Source of the DNA: Solobacterium sp.
Lineage (GTDB): Bacteria; Bacillota_I; Bacilli_A; Erysipelotrichales; Erysipelotrichaceae
DNA length: 41,343 bases
Assembly: GCA_022486935.1 (NCBI GenBank)
Contig: JAKVJO010000007.1
Location: forward strand, 1 to 41,343
Direction: 5' to 3'
The notes under the pieces are model-generated. The model searched no databases and was not told the origin of the DNA. It saw nothing but the letters and a program-made list of their open reading frames with translations. Every line of letters starts with the position of its first letter. Positions within the stretch are counted from its first letter, which is position 1. The position numbers and the translations under genes were made by a program. Positions 25,938 to 34,249 of the stretch are shown here, in pieces.

Positions 25938-26282
25938 TCAGTTCCCCGCCTTCTCATAAGCAGAGAATACTGCATCGCCGTTTTCATCTTTTGAAGTATA
26001 GATATCAATCACACTGGTATTCAGACCAGTGCCAAGATCCTTGTCTGTCAGTGTCAGTGTACCGGAAGTTTTCGTTACCTCTGTGGTTCTTCCTTCCAGT
26101 GCATTCTTTTCCTGGTAGTAGGCAGTCCACTGTTTATCTGCTTTGTTCACCATGTTGGATCCAGCCAGGATCATGGATACTGCCAGGATCAGGCCAAAGG
26201 CAATCAAAAGACCGGCAATCATTGTCTCAGACAGAGATTCACCGTGTGTATTCTTCAGTTTTACAGATACCTTCCTGATCAT
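25938..26282 (-). CDS. Minor type IV prepilin (PilV-like)
   Basis: A 114-residue protein. The basic stretch MIRKVSVKLKNTHG precedes ESLSETMIAGLLIAFGLILAVS; Glu at +1 instead of Phe is unusual, but Glu +5 is kept and the hydrophobic helix follows. This resembles PilV/PilI-type minor pilins. The small C-terminal part is hydrophilic (NKADKQWTAYYQEKN). Its ATG overlaps the stop of the preceding gene (ATGA), so it is co-translated. It probably belongs with its neighbours to the tip complex. Confidence 0.75.
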   Translation of the reverse strand: MIRKVSVKLKNTHGESLSETMIAGLLIAFGLILAVSMILAGSNMVNKADKQWTAYYQEKNALEGRTTEVTKTSGTLTLTDKDLGTGLNTSVIDIYTSKDENGDAVFSAYEKAGN

Positions 26283-26857
26283 TCTCCGTCTCCCACTGCA
26301 ATCACCGGATTGGCCCAGGTTACTGATAACGGAATGTCCGTGTCCTGTACTTTCTTATCGTATGGAACGCCATCTGCTGTCAGTGTCACTTTGTTATAGG
26401 TATTTCCATCCAACTGGAATACTGCTGTAATGGAATAATCAGTCTTCATGGTGATCTCTATATTCACCTTGGCATTCAAGAGACCACTCTCCTCGTTCGT
26501 AACAGTTAACTGTGCAGTTGTTGTGGCTGTCTTCTGGTTATTTGATACGCTGTCACACAGATAGACCAGTACATTGTTCAGTACACCGCCTGCCGGTGTC
26601 ACTGAACCCTTAGTATTCTCTTCTGCTGAATACGTATACTGCGCATCATTCAGTTCATCCTGGAATACCTGGGCAGCAGATGTCAGGGAATACTGATTCT
26701 GGCTGCTTTCCTTGATTCCGGAGATCCTGCCGGCCGCAGCAGATCCGGCAGCGAGCACGACCGATCCGCACAGTGCGCAGATCAGAAAGACCAGCAGTGC
26801 CAGCATGAGCGACGCGCCATTTCTGTTTTTCAGTTTTGTCGTTAACTGATTGCGCAT
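26279..26857 (-). CDS. PilX-like minor pilin or pilus assembly protein
   Basis: A 192-residue protein with a basic N-terminus (MRNQLTTKLKNRNG) followed by ASLMLALLVFLICALCGSVVL and a soluble domain. There is no Glu at +5, as in several PilX/GspK-type proteins that sit at the tip of the pilus. First gene of the minor pilin operon. The ribosome site TGTGGGAGG is about 16 bases before the ATG, which is long; an ATG nearer to it is out of frame. It overlaps the next gene by 4 bases. The function is inferred from position and topology. Confidence 0.68.
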   Translation of the reverse strand: MRNQLTTKLKNRNGASLMLALLVFLICALCGSVVLAAGSAAAGRISGIKESSQNQYSLTSAAQVFQDELNDAQYTYSAEENTKGSVTPAGGVLNNVLVYLCDSVSNNQKTATTTAQLTVTNEESGLLNAKVNIEITMKTDYSITAVFQLDGNTYNKVTLTADGVPYDKKVQDTDIPLSVTWANPVIAVGDGE

Positions 26858-26895
26858 CTTGTTTGATCATGTCCTCCCACAGGATAGTAAAAAAT

Positions 26896-26936
26896 GTGAT
26901 GTATATCAGATATTCTGATTATACAACACATCACAC
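26896..26936 (-). promoter_or_regulatory. Promoter region of the minor pilin-pilBTC operon with two palindromes
   Basis: TATAAT (minus, 26924-26919) lies about 60 bases before the ATG. Around it are TGTGATGT (26896-26903) with ACATCACA (26929-26936), and ATCAGA (26906-26911) with TCTGAT (26915-26920). The two inverted repeats are nearly nested and would cover the transcription start. From here to 27100 nothing else is recognised. Confidence 0.5.
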
Positions 26937-27100
26937 ATGCATTCATTCCGAATAAGGACCGTTCACGACTGTATGCGGCGCTGACATCTGCTTATGCCAG
27001 ATCCCTTCTCGTGCCTTTAAGAGACTGGGGGAACGTCCTGGTTCTACAGTTACGCTTCCGGATTTCTCTCTCCAAATCCTCTTTTCTTTGGAAACAAATC

Positions 27101-27109
27101 TGCTACAAT
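27101..27109 (+). promoter_or_regulatory. Extended -10 element directly before pilin start
   Basis: TGCTACAAT (27101-27109) is an extended -10 box that ends 6 bases before the ATG of the plus-strand pilin. The expected transcript would begin at or next to the ATG, that is, without a leader. Confidence 0.5.
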
Positions 27110-27115
27110 CGATTT

Positions 27116-27637
27116 ATGAAGAAAACCTGTGGGAGAAAGAATCATGGTTTTACGCTGGCCGAACTATTGGTCGTTGTTGCGATTATAGCAGTCCTTGTGG
27201 CAGTATCTGTACCCATCTTTACCAGTCAGCTTGATAAGGCAAAGGTTGCTACAAACCAGGCCAATATCCGATCAGCCAAGTCTGCTGCAGCTGCCGATTA
27301 CCTGTCGACGGGATGTTCTACAGCTGCTGTGTACGCGTATGATATCAATTCCGGAGAACTGATTAATTTTGAGCAGTATTCAAAAGACCTTACTACTAGA
27401 GTCAAGGTAAATACAGCCAATTCCTATCAACTTCTGATAACCGTTTCCCAGACAGACAATAATGTTAAAGGTGCAATCGAATATCTTGATTCATACATAA
27501 ATGGAGAACTGTACAGTTGGAATAACCCAGTCAGTGGCATCTATCAGTTTACGATTGTCTATATCACACCTGACGGTACTCAGACCTGTCCACATTATGA
27601 CAGTTCCACTGATACGATTGTTGATTCACTTGGATAA
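27116..27637 (+). CDS. Type IV prepilin-like protein (plus-strand orphan pilin 2)
   Basis: A 173-residue prepilin: leader MKKTCGRKNHG, cleavage before FTLAELLVVVAIIAVL, Glu +5, then VPIFTSQLDKAKVATNQAN, very like the major pilins. The C-terminal domain is distinct and contains two cysteines far apart (TGCST and TCPHY). ATG 27116 is chosen because the prepilin leader starts there; a longer frame from 27011 crosses the -10 box. No Shine-Dalgarno sequence is visible. It is divergent from the minor pilin operon and has its own terminator, so it is an independently controlled variant pilin. Confidence 0.88.
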   Translation: MKKTCGRKNHGFTLAELLVVVAIIAVLVAVSVPIFTSQLDKAKVATNQANIRSAKSAAAADYLSTGCSTAAVYAYDINSGELINFEQYSKDLTTRVKVNTANSYQLLITVSQTDNNVKGAIEYLDSYINGELYSWNNPVSGIYQFTIVYITPDGTQTCPHYDSSTDTIVDSLG

Positions 27638-27652
27638 TTGATCTCACCTTGC

Positions 27653-27686
27653 AAAACACAGCAGATATGATGGTCTGCTGTATTTT
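27653..27686. terminator. Bidirectional terminator after orphan pilin 2
   Basis: ACAGCAGA (27658-27665) pairs with TCTGCTGT (27674-27681), followed by ATTTT on plus and preceded by an A-rich run serving the convergent EAL gene. Confidence 0.75.
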
Positions 27687-29794
27687 CAGTTCTGCTTCAG
27701 TTTTCTGTTTTCACTCTCGAGATGTTTCAGTCTGGTGATATCTTCCACCATGATATATAACGCACAGCGGGCTGAGGTTCTGGCAATGCACTTGATGCTG
27801 AGTTTGCCCCACACCAGATCTCTTCTGTCTTTGACATGCCAGGCAGACTCTACTGATTCCGGTTCGTTCTGTTCACTGTCCCATGCTGTATTCAATGCCA
27901 GTTCCAGTGCATCTCTTGTTTTAGTGGAGTGCAGCATTAATAAGTTCTGGTGTTCTGTGAGCAGTTCATTGCTGGTGAGACCGGAGATGTGGTAGAAGGC
28001 ATCATTGACTCTCTGGGCAATCAGCCGTTTGCCATCAAAGGTAAAGATACCGGCAGGGCCAGCCACCATGTTGAATAAGAGACTGACTTCTGAGGAAGGA
28101 TTCCAGAACATCTTGAAGTCATAGAATTCAGCGACAATGTTGTTGAAGGAATGCTCAGACAGGGTATCCGTCTTTGTCATCAGTGTTTCAAAGTCTGCCT
28201 GTGAGAGCGGCCTGGAGAAGTAGTATCCCTGGATATAGCGGCAGCCAATGGTCTTGAGGTATTCTGCCTGGGCTCTTGTCTCAACACCTTCTGCGATGAC
28301 CGGAAGATTGAGCCAGTGGGCCATCTGTACAACGCTGTTGAGAATAATACCGCTCTGTTCATTTTCATCGTTTTTGAGGAAGCCCAGATCCAGTTTGATC
28401 AGATCAACCGGCATGTTCTTGAGGGTGTTCAGGGAAGAATACCCGGAGCCGAAGTCATCCATCTCCACTGCAAATCCATGTCTTCTCAGTTTCTTGACCA
28501 TGGCAATGCCCTGGTCAGGATTTTCTGTATAGGCACTTTCTGTAATCTCCAGATGGATGCGGCTGTGGTCCACGTGATGCACCTTGGCCAGCAATAACAG
28601 ATGCTGTACCAGCTGCGGATCATACAGATCGCCTCTTGAAAGATTGACAGAGAGTGTCAGGTGATAGCGGTCTTTCCATTTCTCCAGGATCATACATGCC
28701 TGTTCAAACATCTGGATGTCCAGCGCTGAGATCGTCCCGTTCTTTTCCATCAATGGCACAAACAGTCCCGGCATGACACAGCCCCTGGATGGGTGATTCC
28801 ATCTTGCCAGCACTTCTGCACCGATCATCCGGTTGGTGTTCTGGTCATACTGCGGCTGCAGGTATGCAACAAACTCATGATTCAGCAGTGCCTGGGCAAT
28901 ATCCTTTTCCAGTCCCTGTTCCAGCAGCAGCTGCTGGTGCATGGATTCGTTATACCAGGCAGTAAATACCGAGGCATTGCGCTTGATACTCTGCTGGGCA
29001 TAGAGGGCATGATTGCAGATGGAATAAAGATCACACTTTGTGGCGTTCATCCTGCACATGCCAAAGTGCATGGATACCGTATCACTTCCGCAGGTATTGT
29101 GGATCTTTGCCATCAGTTCTTGTACCGCTTCTTCTGTTTCCTTCTCATTTCCCGGGAACACAAACGCAAAGCGGTCGTTGTACATCCTGCCGGCAATCAG
29201 ATTCTGATTCATCAGCCCTGCTTCAAGACACTCGGAGATCTTCTGCAGTAACAGATCTCCTGCCGGTACGCCGTACTGATCGTTGTACATCTTGAACCGG
29301 TCAACATCAAACATCACAACCGATGCCTCACTGCGTACATGGCAGTCATGCCATGCCTGTGCCTGCACAAAGAAGAGTTCTCTTCCGGCAATGCTTTTCT
29401 GCTTTGTGCAGAAATCATTGAGGTCTTTCTGGAACAGTACAATCTCTTTGTGAGTGTCATCCAGCCAGAAGTATTCCCACAGCACCAGACCGATATGACA
29501 GTCCTTCTGACGCTGTTGAAAAATACAGTTCAGTGTCCTGCGCTGACTGATCGCTTCAATCACCGCCTCCAGACTCATCCGCTTCTGTGCCTGCATGCGG
29601 CGTTCCGCGGGAACGATCTGTTCCGAGGTTTCTTTGAGCCATGTATGATAATCAACCGTGCGTTCATTCTTCTGCAGGATGTGCATTGATCCGGATACCG
29701 GATCAATGACTGCTTCCCTGACGGTATCCAGTGCCTGATGCCGTGCGTGTACCCGCAGGATCAGTGAATCAGATGTATCTGCCGGTTTTTCCAT
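27686..29794 (-). CDS. Degenerate GGDEF / EVL-type EAL phosphodiesterase / PAS protein
   Basis: About 700 residues. An N-terminal region of some 150 residues is unrecognised. The GGDEF domain has YNDRF at the active site (AGRMYNDRFAFVF), so cyclase activity is unlikely. The EAL domain has EVL in place of EAL (GAEVLARWNHP), a known active variant, and keeps LEITES, MDDFGSGYSSL, KLDLGFL and AEGVET, so it probably degrades c-di-GMP to pGpG. The C-terminal 130 residues look like a PAS sensor. ATG 29794 has AGGA upstream and overlaps the end of the preceding regulator gene by 26 bases; a start at 29836 would overlap it by 68. Coupling to that regulator suggests a shared signalling unit. Confidence 0.85.
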   Translation of the reverse strand: MEKPADTSDSLILRVHARHQALDTVREAVIDPVSGSMHILQKNERTVDYHTWLKETSEQIVPAERRMQAQKRMSLEAVIEAISQRRTLNCIFQQRQKDCHIGLVLWEYFWLDDTHKEIVLFQKDLNDFCTKQKSIAGRELFFVQAQAWHDCHVRSEASVVMFDVDRFKMYNDQYGVPAGDLLLQKISECLEAGLMNQNLIAGRMYNDRFAFVFPGNEKETEEAVQELMAKIHNTCGSDTVSMHFGMCRMNATKCDLYSICNHALYAQQSIKRNASVFTAWYNESMHQQLLLEQGLEKDIAQALLNHEFVAYLQPQYDQNTNRMIGAEVLARWNHPSRGCVMPGLFVPLMEKNGTISALDIQMFEQACMILEKWKDRYHLTLSVNLSRGDLYDPQLVQHLLLLAKVHHVDHSRIHLEITESAYTENPDQGIAMVKKLRRHGFAVEMDDFGSGYSSLNTLKNMPVDLIKLDLGFLKNDENEQSGIILNSVVQMAHWLNLPVIAEGVETRAQAEYLKTIGCRYIQGYYFSRPLSQADFETLMTKTDTLSEHSFNNIVAEFYDFKMFWNPSSEVSLLFNMVAGPAGIFTFDGKRLIAQRVNDAFYHISGLTSNELLTEHQNLLMLHSTKTRDALELALNTAWDSEQNEPESVESAWHVKDRRDLVWGKLSIKCIARTSARCALYIMVEDITRLKHLESENRKLKQN

Positions 29795-30995
29795 GAGTAT
29801 TGTTCCTGTCTGTCTGTTTTTTCTGGATCTGTTCATCCAGCATGGAGGAGGTGACTTCGCTCCAGCTGTAGTTGAGCATATAGCTGCCGGTATACTGATT
29901 TCTCAGTCCCTGGATGCCGGCAAGGAAGTTATACATGTCACAGTTCACTTTCTCGCTGACAATCCGTCTCTGCCGGTTCTCTGTTTCAATGATGCCTTCC
30001 ACGCCCCATTCTTTCAGGGTGTCCCGCAGATACATGGCTGTCTTGCGGAGCCTGGTCATACTGCGCTCATCTGCTTCGCAGTTCTCCCACAGACAGGAGA
30101 TCGCTTCCTGGGCTGAGACAAAGCCGCCCTGACGATCTACCAGCAGTGCCAGATATTCCTTTGCCTTGGCATTGGAGAATGGAATGGAACAGCCATTGAT
30201 GAAAATATCAAAGTATCCAAAGGTCCTGATATCAACCCGCTTCTCCAGTTCCTTCTCATCTGACTTGCGTCTGCCTTCTGTCTCTTCTGCTCTTCCCACC
30301 AGGCGATAGACTGCTCCGGCATCATCTTTGACACTGATGTATTCGACCCGGTACCACTTCCAGCCATTGCCGGTAAAGTCCAGTCTGCATACGATTGAAC
30401 CGCCTTCCCCCTGCAGTGCTTTCTCAAAGGCTGCAGTGAAGCGCTCAATATCTTCTGCGTATGCAAAGTTTCCCATCTTCAGCTGATTTTTGAAATCCGG
30501 CAGTTCAAAGTCCCGTCTTCCATACCGTTCCGTCTGGGCTGAACTGACAAAGACATCTGTCTCCACGTTATAGTCAAAGGTGACAACCCCGCTGCTCTCA
30601 CTCAGAAGGCGGTAGCGTTCTTCTTTCCACTTTTCCTGCTTGCGCTTTTCCATTTCCCCGGTAATATCCAGAATCGAGATATAGAACATCTCCGGGACCT
30701 CTTCATTGCGCACCATACTGATATCCAGCCAGACTGTATCGCCATTCAGCTTGTGTGACTTTGTCTTGAAGTGAATGGGCACGCCGGGCTCAGAACATTT
30801 GATCCTGCCCAGCAGTGCATCGCTCAGTTCCTGTTCCGGGCCGGTATCAATCTGCAGTACACCCCTGCGCATCCCGTCATAGATCTGTCTGGTGCAGCCG
30901 AAGATCGAAAGCATGCGGTCACTGAGATAGACCACTTCCGGTTTCTTTCCGGTAATGTGCACAATGCACAGACCTACCGGCACTGCCGCAATCAC
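29769..30995 (-). CDS. PAS-containing regulator with SARP-like winged-helix domain
   Basis: A 408-residue protein. Two PAS-like segments occupy residues about 5-250. Residues about 262-360 resemble a SARP/BTAD-type winged helix: FGYFDIFINGCSIPFSNAKAKEYLALLVDRQGG, then AISCLWEN and RLRKTAMYLRDTLKEWG. It starts at a GTG within the stop of the upstream PAS ORF (GTGA) and has only a weak ribosome site, so the two may be one gene split by a frameshift or two coupled genes. It overlaps the EAL gene downstream. It is probably a cytoplasmic sensor that binds DNA; targets are unknown, although the pilus operon is the nearest candidate. Confidence 0.7.
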   Translation of the reverse strand: MIAAVPVGLCIVHITGKKPEVVYLSDRMLSIFGCTRQIYDGMRRGVLQIDTGPEQELSDALLGRIKCSEPGVPIHFKTKSHKLNGDTVWLDISMVRNEEVPEMFYISILDITGEMEKRKQEKWKEERYRLLSESSGVVTFDYNVETDVFVSSAQTERYGRRDFELPDFKNQLKMGNFAYAEDIERFTAAFEKALQGEGGSIVCRLDFTGNGWKWYRVEYISVKDDAGAVYRLVGRAEETEGRRKSDEKELEKRVDIRTFGYFDIFINGCSIPFSNAKAKEYLALLVDRQGGFVSAQEAISCLWENCEADERSMTRLRKTAMYLRDTLKEWGVEGIIETENRQRRIVSEKVNCDMYNFLAGIQGLRNQYTGSYMLNYSWSEVTSSMLDEQIQKKQTDRNNTHGKTGRYI

Positions 30996-31423
30996 CCATC
31001 CAGTTCCATCCTGGTTTCACTCAACTGTTTCTCTTTATGCACCAGATCATGGATGTCCAATATTGTCATGACGAAAACGCTGATCTGGCTCCTGGCCATC
31101 ACCGCCCTGGCAGACATTCTGGCATAATGAAAATCACCGTCAGCCATCTTGACCTTCATGACAGCGACTTCGGTTTTCGCACCTGACTCTGCCTTCCTGA
31201 TAAACTTCATGTAATCCGGTCTGTGTTCAGGATCAGTCAGTTCAAGTTCTTCCGGTCTCTGCTGTTTTGGATGATTCCTGTGTGCCATGAATTCCCGGAA
31301 GGAATCTGAGCTGTAAAATGTCCCGGATAAAAAATCCCATATTAAAACTGTCATCGTAATCGATTCGAATGCTTCTCTGATATCTGACGGCAGCTGTTCA
31401 ATTTTAATTTTGTTTGCAGTCAT
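30992..31423 (-). CDS. PAS-like sensor protein (may be the N-terminal part of the next gene)
   Basis: A 143-residue protein with one PAS-like fold (TMTVLIWDFLSGTFYSSDSF, then FHYARMSARAVMA and VMTILDIHDL) and a C-terminal helix EKQLSETRMELDG that looks like a linker rather than an end. Its stop overlaps the GTG of the next ORF, which begins in the middle of what looks like another PAS (IAAVPVGLCIVHI). Joined, they would make a 550-residue PAS-PAS-PAS-winged helix protein. GGAGG is about 20 bases before the ATG, too far to be optimal. Confidence 0.6.
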   Translation of the reverse strand: MTANKIKIEQLPSDIREAFESITMTVLIWDFLSGTFYSSDSFREFMAHRNHPKQQRPEELELTDPEHRPDYMKFIRKAESGAKTEVAVMKVKMADGDFHYARMSARAVMARSQISVFVMTILDIHDLVHKEKQLSETRMELDG

Positions 31424-31720
31424 AAGTGAATATTCAGAAGCTTTCCTCCTTCTAGCACCTTCCCCCTGGCTTCACTATAGCATTCAGTCCGTCCGCAATC
31501 CGGTATCTATCGTTCCATATCCGTTCCTTTTCAAAAATATTATCTTAATTTGAATGTTTCCTGTCGGTTTCCATCTCTATTCTACTCATATTCCTGATAT
31601 ATTGCGTAATAAGTGACGATGCAAGCTATGGTCATAGTGAACAATTCTATCTGTGCTCTGCTTGGGTTTCCGTATCCAGAAAAAATGGCCAGATCAATTC
31701 CGGCCTTTGAATATGATAAA
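31424..31720. other. AT-rich intergenic region
   Basis: No ORF of substance. On the minus strand a weak GGCC-loop-GGCC hairpin followed by ATTTTTT (about 31679-31712) may end the AlbA_2-type gene. AT-rich sequence at 31520-31620 may hold the promoter of the PAS operon, but no clear -35/-10 pair was found. Confidence 0.4.
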
Positions 31721-33202
31721 TTATGCTTTGATATATTTTTGCATGGAACTCTGCGGCTTATCGGGAATCGTCCGTTTCAGCTTTCCTGATTCAACTAAGG
31801 GAATCACAATTTTAGACATTGTTGTATATCTGGATTTTCCTGTGAACCGCACCAGTTCTGCGCGGTCTCTTGGCACGCTGCAGAATTCAAGGACTGACTG
31901 CTCTATGTCAGTCCCTGTTTCTGCGGCTTTGGTATCTTCCAATGCGTAGCGGCTTCTGAACGTGACTTTAAATTCCCCATGGCTGATGGTAAATTCAGGA
32001 TCCGGCATTTCCGCTTTTCTGCATTCATTGATGATGGTCGGTATTCCAGAATACCGATTCTCGGTAACCTCAAGGATCTCCAGCATGTTTGCAAGTGCTG
32101 GATTTCTTGTTTCAGGCCGTATCCATCCCAATGATAAAACAGCAGTTTCGTTCAGCGGCGCCCCACAGTTCCTGATTTCCATACGATTACGGTATATCTC
32201 GATGCTGACTGGAATATTTTCTGTATACACACTGTAATCACGATGTACCAGCGAATTCAAGACAGCTTCTCTGACTGCTCTTACCGGATATTCAAACCTG
32301 TCTTTTCTTTTTCCGTTTTCGTCAATGACAGTAGCACGGCGGCTGTTTTTTTTGACAAAGTTAACCGCCTCCTCAACCATTTCCGGTATTGAGCCAGTGA
32401 TGCGTACATTATCAATGAATCGTTCTTCATCTGATTCCGCTTCACTGATTGAATTACCGGTAAATGATAAGGCAGTAATACACAGCTGTGGAAACCACGT
32501 CTGCGGATAAATCGAGAACGTCATTACTCCGGCCAATGTTGATTTTCCTCCCGCAGTGATTCCCATTAATTCAAGGATTTCCTGGTCTGAAACATGCTCA
32601 GCCAGATTGCTTCTCTTTTCCTTTACCGCCTCAAGATAATTGCTCAATCGTTGCTGATCAAACAGATGAACCTTGACCGGATCAACCGTTCTCAGTTCAT
32701 CCCTGATTCTCTTTCGAAACACCTCATAACTGTATACTTCATACTCAGTCATCGGTTCATCCGCATCTGCCACACGGACATATGAGCCCTTCAGTCTTCC
32801 TCTGCCCGCATAGAATACCGGTCTTCGCAACAGTTCTGCCCCCGGTATCTCTGCCGCCACAACTACTTTTTGACAGCCATCGTCCGCCACAGTCAGATGA
32901 TCCTCTGGATTGATCTCGCAAACAGTCAATAAAGCCCTTACCTTTGGCTCCATCTGTTCACAAGCCTCCATGATTTTTTTCTGCACAGATTCTGCATCGT
33001 ATACGCCAACCACTTCATATGTCGGCTTATCTTTGATACCAAAGATCATGATTCCGCCGTCATCTTGATTGGAAAAAGACGAAAGCGTATCAAAAATTCT
33101 TCCAGGGAACTCTACATGAGCCTGCTTCAGCTCAACATTTTGCCTTTCATTTTTCTGCCTTTGAATGTCGCCAATCAACTTTTTCAGTGTTTCTTCTTCC
33201 AT
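31721..33202 (-). CDS. ATP-binding regulator with AlbA_2 (Schlafen-type) DNA-binding domain
   Basis: A 493-residue protein. The N-terminal AlbA_2 domain shows NVELKQA and LSSFSNQDDGGIMIFGIKD, the typical Schlafen/AAA-4 signature. Residues about 305-380 contain VREAVLNSLVHRDYS and IEIYRNRMEIRNCG, the GHKL-like ATP-binding part of this family. The C-terminal 70 residues are a winged helix (VPRDRAELVRFTG, MSKIVIPLVESGKLKRTIPDKPQS). Members are putative transcription regulators of unknown cue. GGAGG precedes the ATG. The promoter carries five phased TTTGGCAA repeats, which suggests that the protein controls its own gene. Confidence 0.88.
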   Translation of the reverse strand: MEEETLKKLIGDIQRQKNERQNVELKQAHVEFPGRIFDTLSSFSNQDDGGIMIFGIKDKPTYEVVGVYDAESVQKKIMEACEQMEPKVRALLTVCEINPEDHLTVADDGCQKVVVAAEIPGAELLRRPVFYAGRGRLKGSYVRVADADEPMTEYEVYSYEVFRKRIRDELRTVDPVKVHLFDQQRLSNYLEAVKEKRSNLAEHVSDQEILELMGITAGGKSTLAGVMTFSIYPQTWFPQLCITALSFTGNSISEAESDEERFIDNVRITGSIPEMVEEAVNFVKKNSRRATVIDENGKRKDRFEYPVRAVREAVLNSLVHRDYSVYTENIPVSIEIYRNRMEIRNCGAPLNETAVLSLGWIRPETRNPALANMLEILEVTENRYSGIPTIINECRKAEMPDPEFTISHGEFKVTFRSRYALEDTKAAETGTDIEQSVLEFCSVPRDRAELVRFTGKSRYTTMSKIVIPLVESGKLKRTIPDKPQSSMQKYIKA

Positions 33203-33248
33203 TGCAACCTCCGCATTATCATTTTCTTGAGATCACGTTTTCACAGTT

Positions 33249-33277
33249 ATATTAGCAGTTTGGCAAGGCGTTTTCAA
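33249..33277 (-). promoter_or_regulatory. Promoter of the AlbA_2-type regulator
   Basis: On the minus strand TTGAAA (33277-33272) and TAATAT (33254-33249) are separated by exactly 17 bases. The first TTTGGCAAG repeat lies inside the spacer, so a protein on the repeats would block RNA polymerase. Confidence 0.7.
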
Positions 33278-33349
33278 GTTTAGCAAGTTATTTATGTAAT
33301 TTGGCAAGTAATTGCTGAGTTTGGCAACCAGCTTGCAAAGTTTGGCAAG
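33259..33349. repeat. Five phased TTTGGCAA direct repeats (iterons)
   Basis: TTTGGCAAG or one-base variants start at 33259, 33279 (TTTAGCAAG), 33300, 33320 (TTTGGCAAC) and 33341. The spacings are 20, 21, 20 and 21, so every copy faces the same side of the helix. The array reaches into the promoter of the AlbA_2-type gene. Confidence 0.85.
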
Positions 33350-33360
33350 TACAGAACACA

Positions 33361-33396
33361 ATAAAACCAACCTCATATCTGGTACTGAGATTGGCT
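33361..33396 (-). terminator. Terminator of the broken HAD gene
   Basis: On the minus strand CCAATCTCA (33394-33386) pairs over 9 bases with TGAGGTTGG (33375-33367) and is followed by TTTTATT. Confidence 0.8.
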
Positions 33397-33403
33397 TTCT
33401 TCC

Positions 33404-34222
33404 TTATAACAGATTTGCTTCCAGGTACTCGGCAATACCATCATGGTTGTTATCTGCTGTGATGGCATCTGCCGCATTTTTTGTCTTCTCACTGCCGTTT
33501 GCCATAGCAACTCCGATTCCGCTGTTGACGATCATATCATAGTCATTATCTTCATCGCCGAAGCTGAGCAGGTTATCCATGGTCCAGCCATGCAGCGTCA
33601 TGATCTGCTGCAGCCCATGGGTCTTGGATACTCTTGGGTCCATGTATTCATACAGGATGCTGGCAGTCTTCAGTGAGGCTGACTTGTACTGATCACTGTG
33701 GAATGTCTTTGCACGTTCAACTACTTTGTTCATCTCTGTCGGTGAGCATACAATCATCAGCTTGGTCTTTGGTTCTTTCAGAAACTCGTCATAGTCTACT
33801 ACTTTGTACGGCACATGATCTGCCTTGGCCAGCAGCTCAATGAAGAGATCTTTCCTGGGGGCACACAATACGCCTTCATAGGGAATCGCATAGTTGATGT
33901 TCATGTCTTTGTAGTGTTCCGTGATCTCCTTGATAAAGGCACCATCCAGCGGATAGCTGGCCTGTGAGATCTGTTTGGTGAAGTCGCATATCTCAGCGCC
34001 TCCAGTACCGACAATCGCATCTGTCAGTCCTTCAATGCCCTATTCCTTCAGCAATGTTTTTTCACTGTGTACGTCTCTTCCGGTAGACAGTCCAAAGAGG
34101 ATTCCCTTTTCTCTGATCTTCCGTATCGCTTCAACCGTGCGCGGAGAAACAATTCCCTGTTTGGTTAACAGTGTTCCATCCACATCGCACATCACTGCTT
34201 TGATTCCCCTAAGCACGCACAC
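33404..34222 (-). pseudogene. Cof-type HAD hydrolase interrupted by an in-frame amber codon
   Basis: Two ORFs (34222-34040 and 33904-33404) and the 45 codons between them form one continuous frame of about 272 residues, the normal size of a Cof-type HAD phosphatase, broken only by TAG at 34042-34040. Motif I (VMCDVDGTLL), motif II (FGLSTGRD) and motif IV (LSFGDEDNDYD) are all present. The codon before GIEGLT is probably a mutated tyrosine codon. The 5' end is also altered: the IS605 element abuts it, its native start is not visible, and only a GTG inside the element end (34222) is available. It is probably a recent pseudogene, unless the stop is a sequencing error or is suppressed. Confidence 0.82.
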
Positions 34223-34249
34223 CCCTTCTATAGCGAAGCTTAGTAGGGG

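Noticed and set aside
19989-26857. Reading the locus as a competence comG operon
   Set aside because: pilT, pilM, pilN, pilO and two strong pilin cassettes point to a full type IV pilus. A role in DNA uptake remains possible.
33404-33904. A separate small HAD gene starting at MNINYAIPYEG
   Set aside because: The frame continues upstream through 45 codons to the amber codon and into motif I, so it is the C-terminal part of one broken gene.
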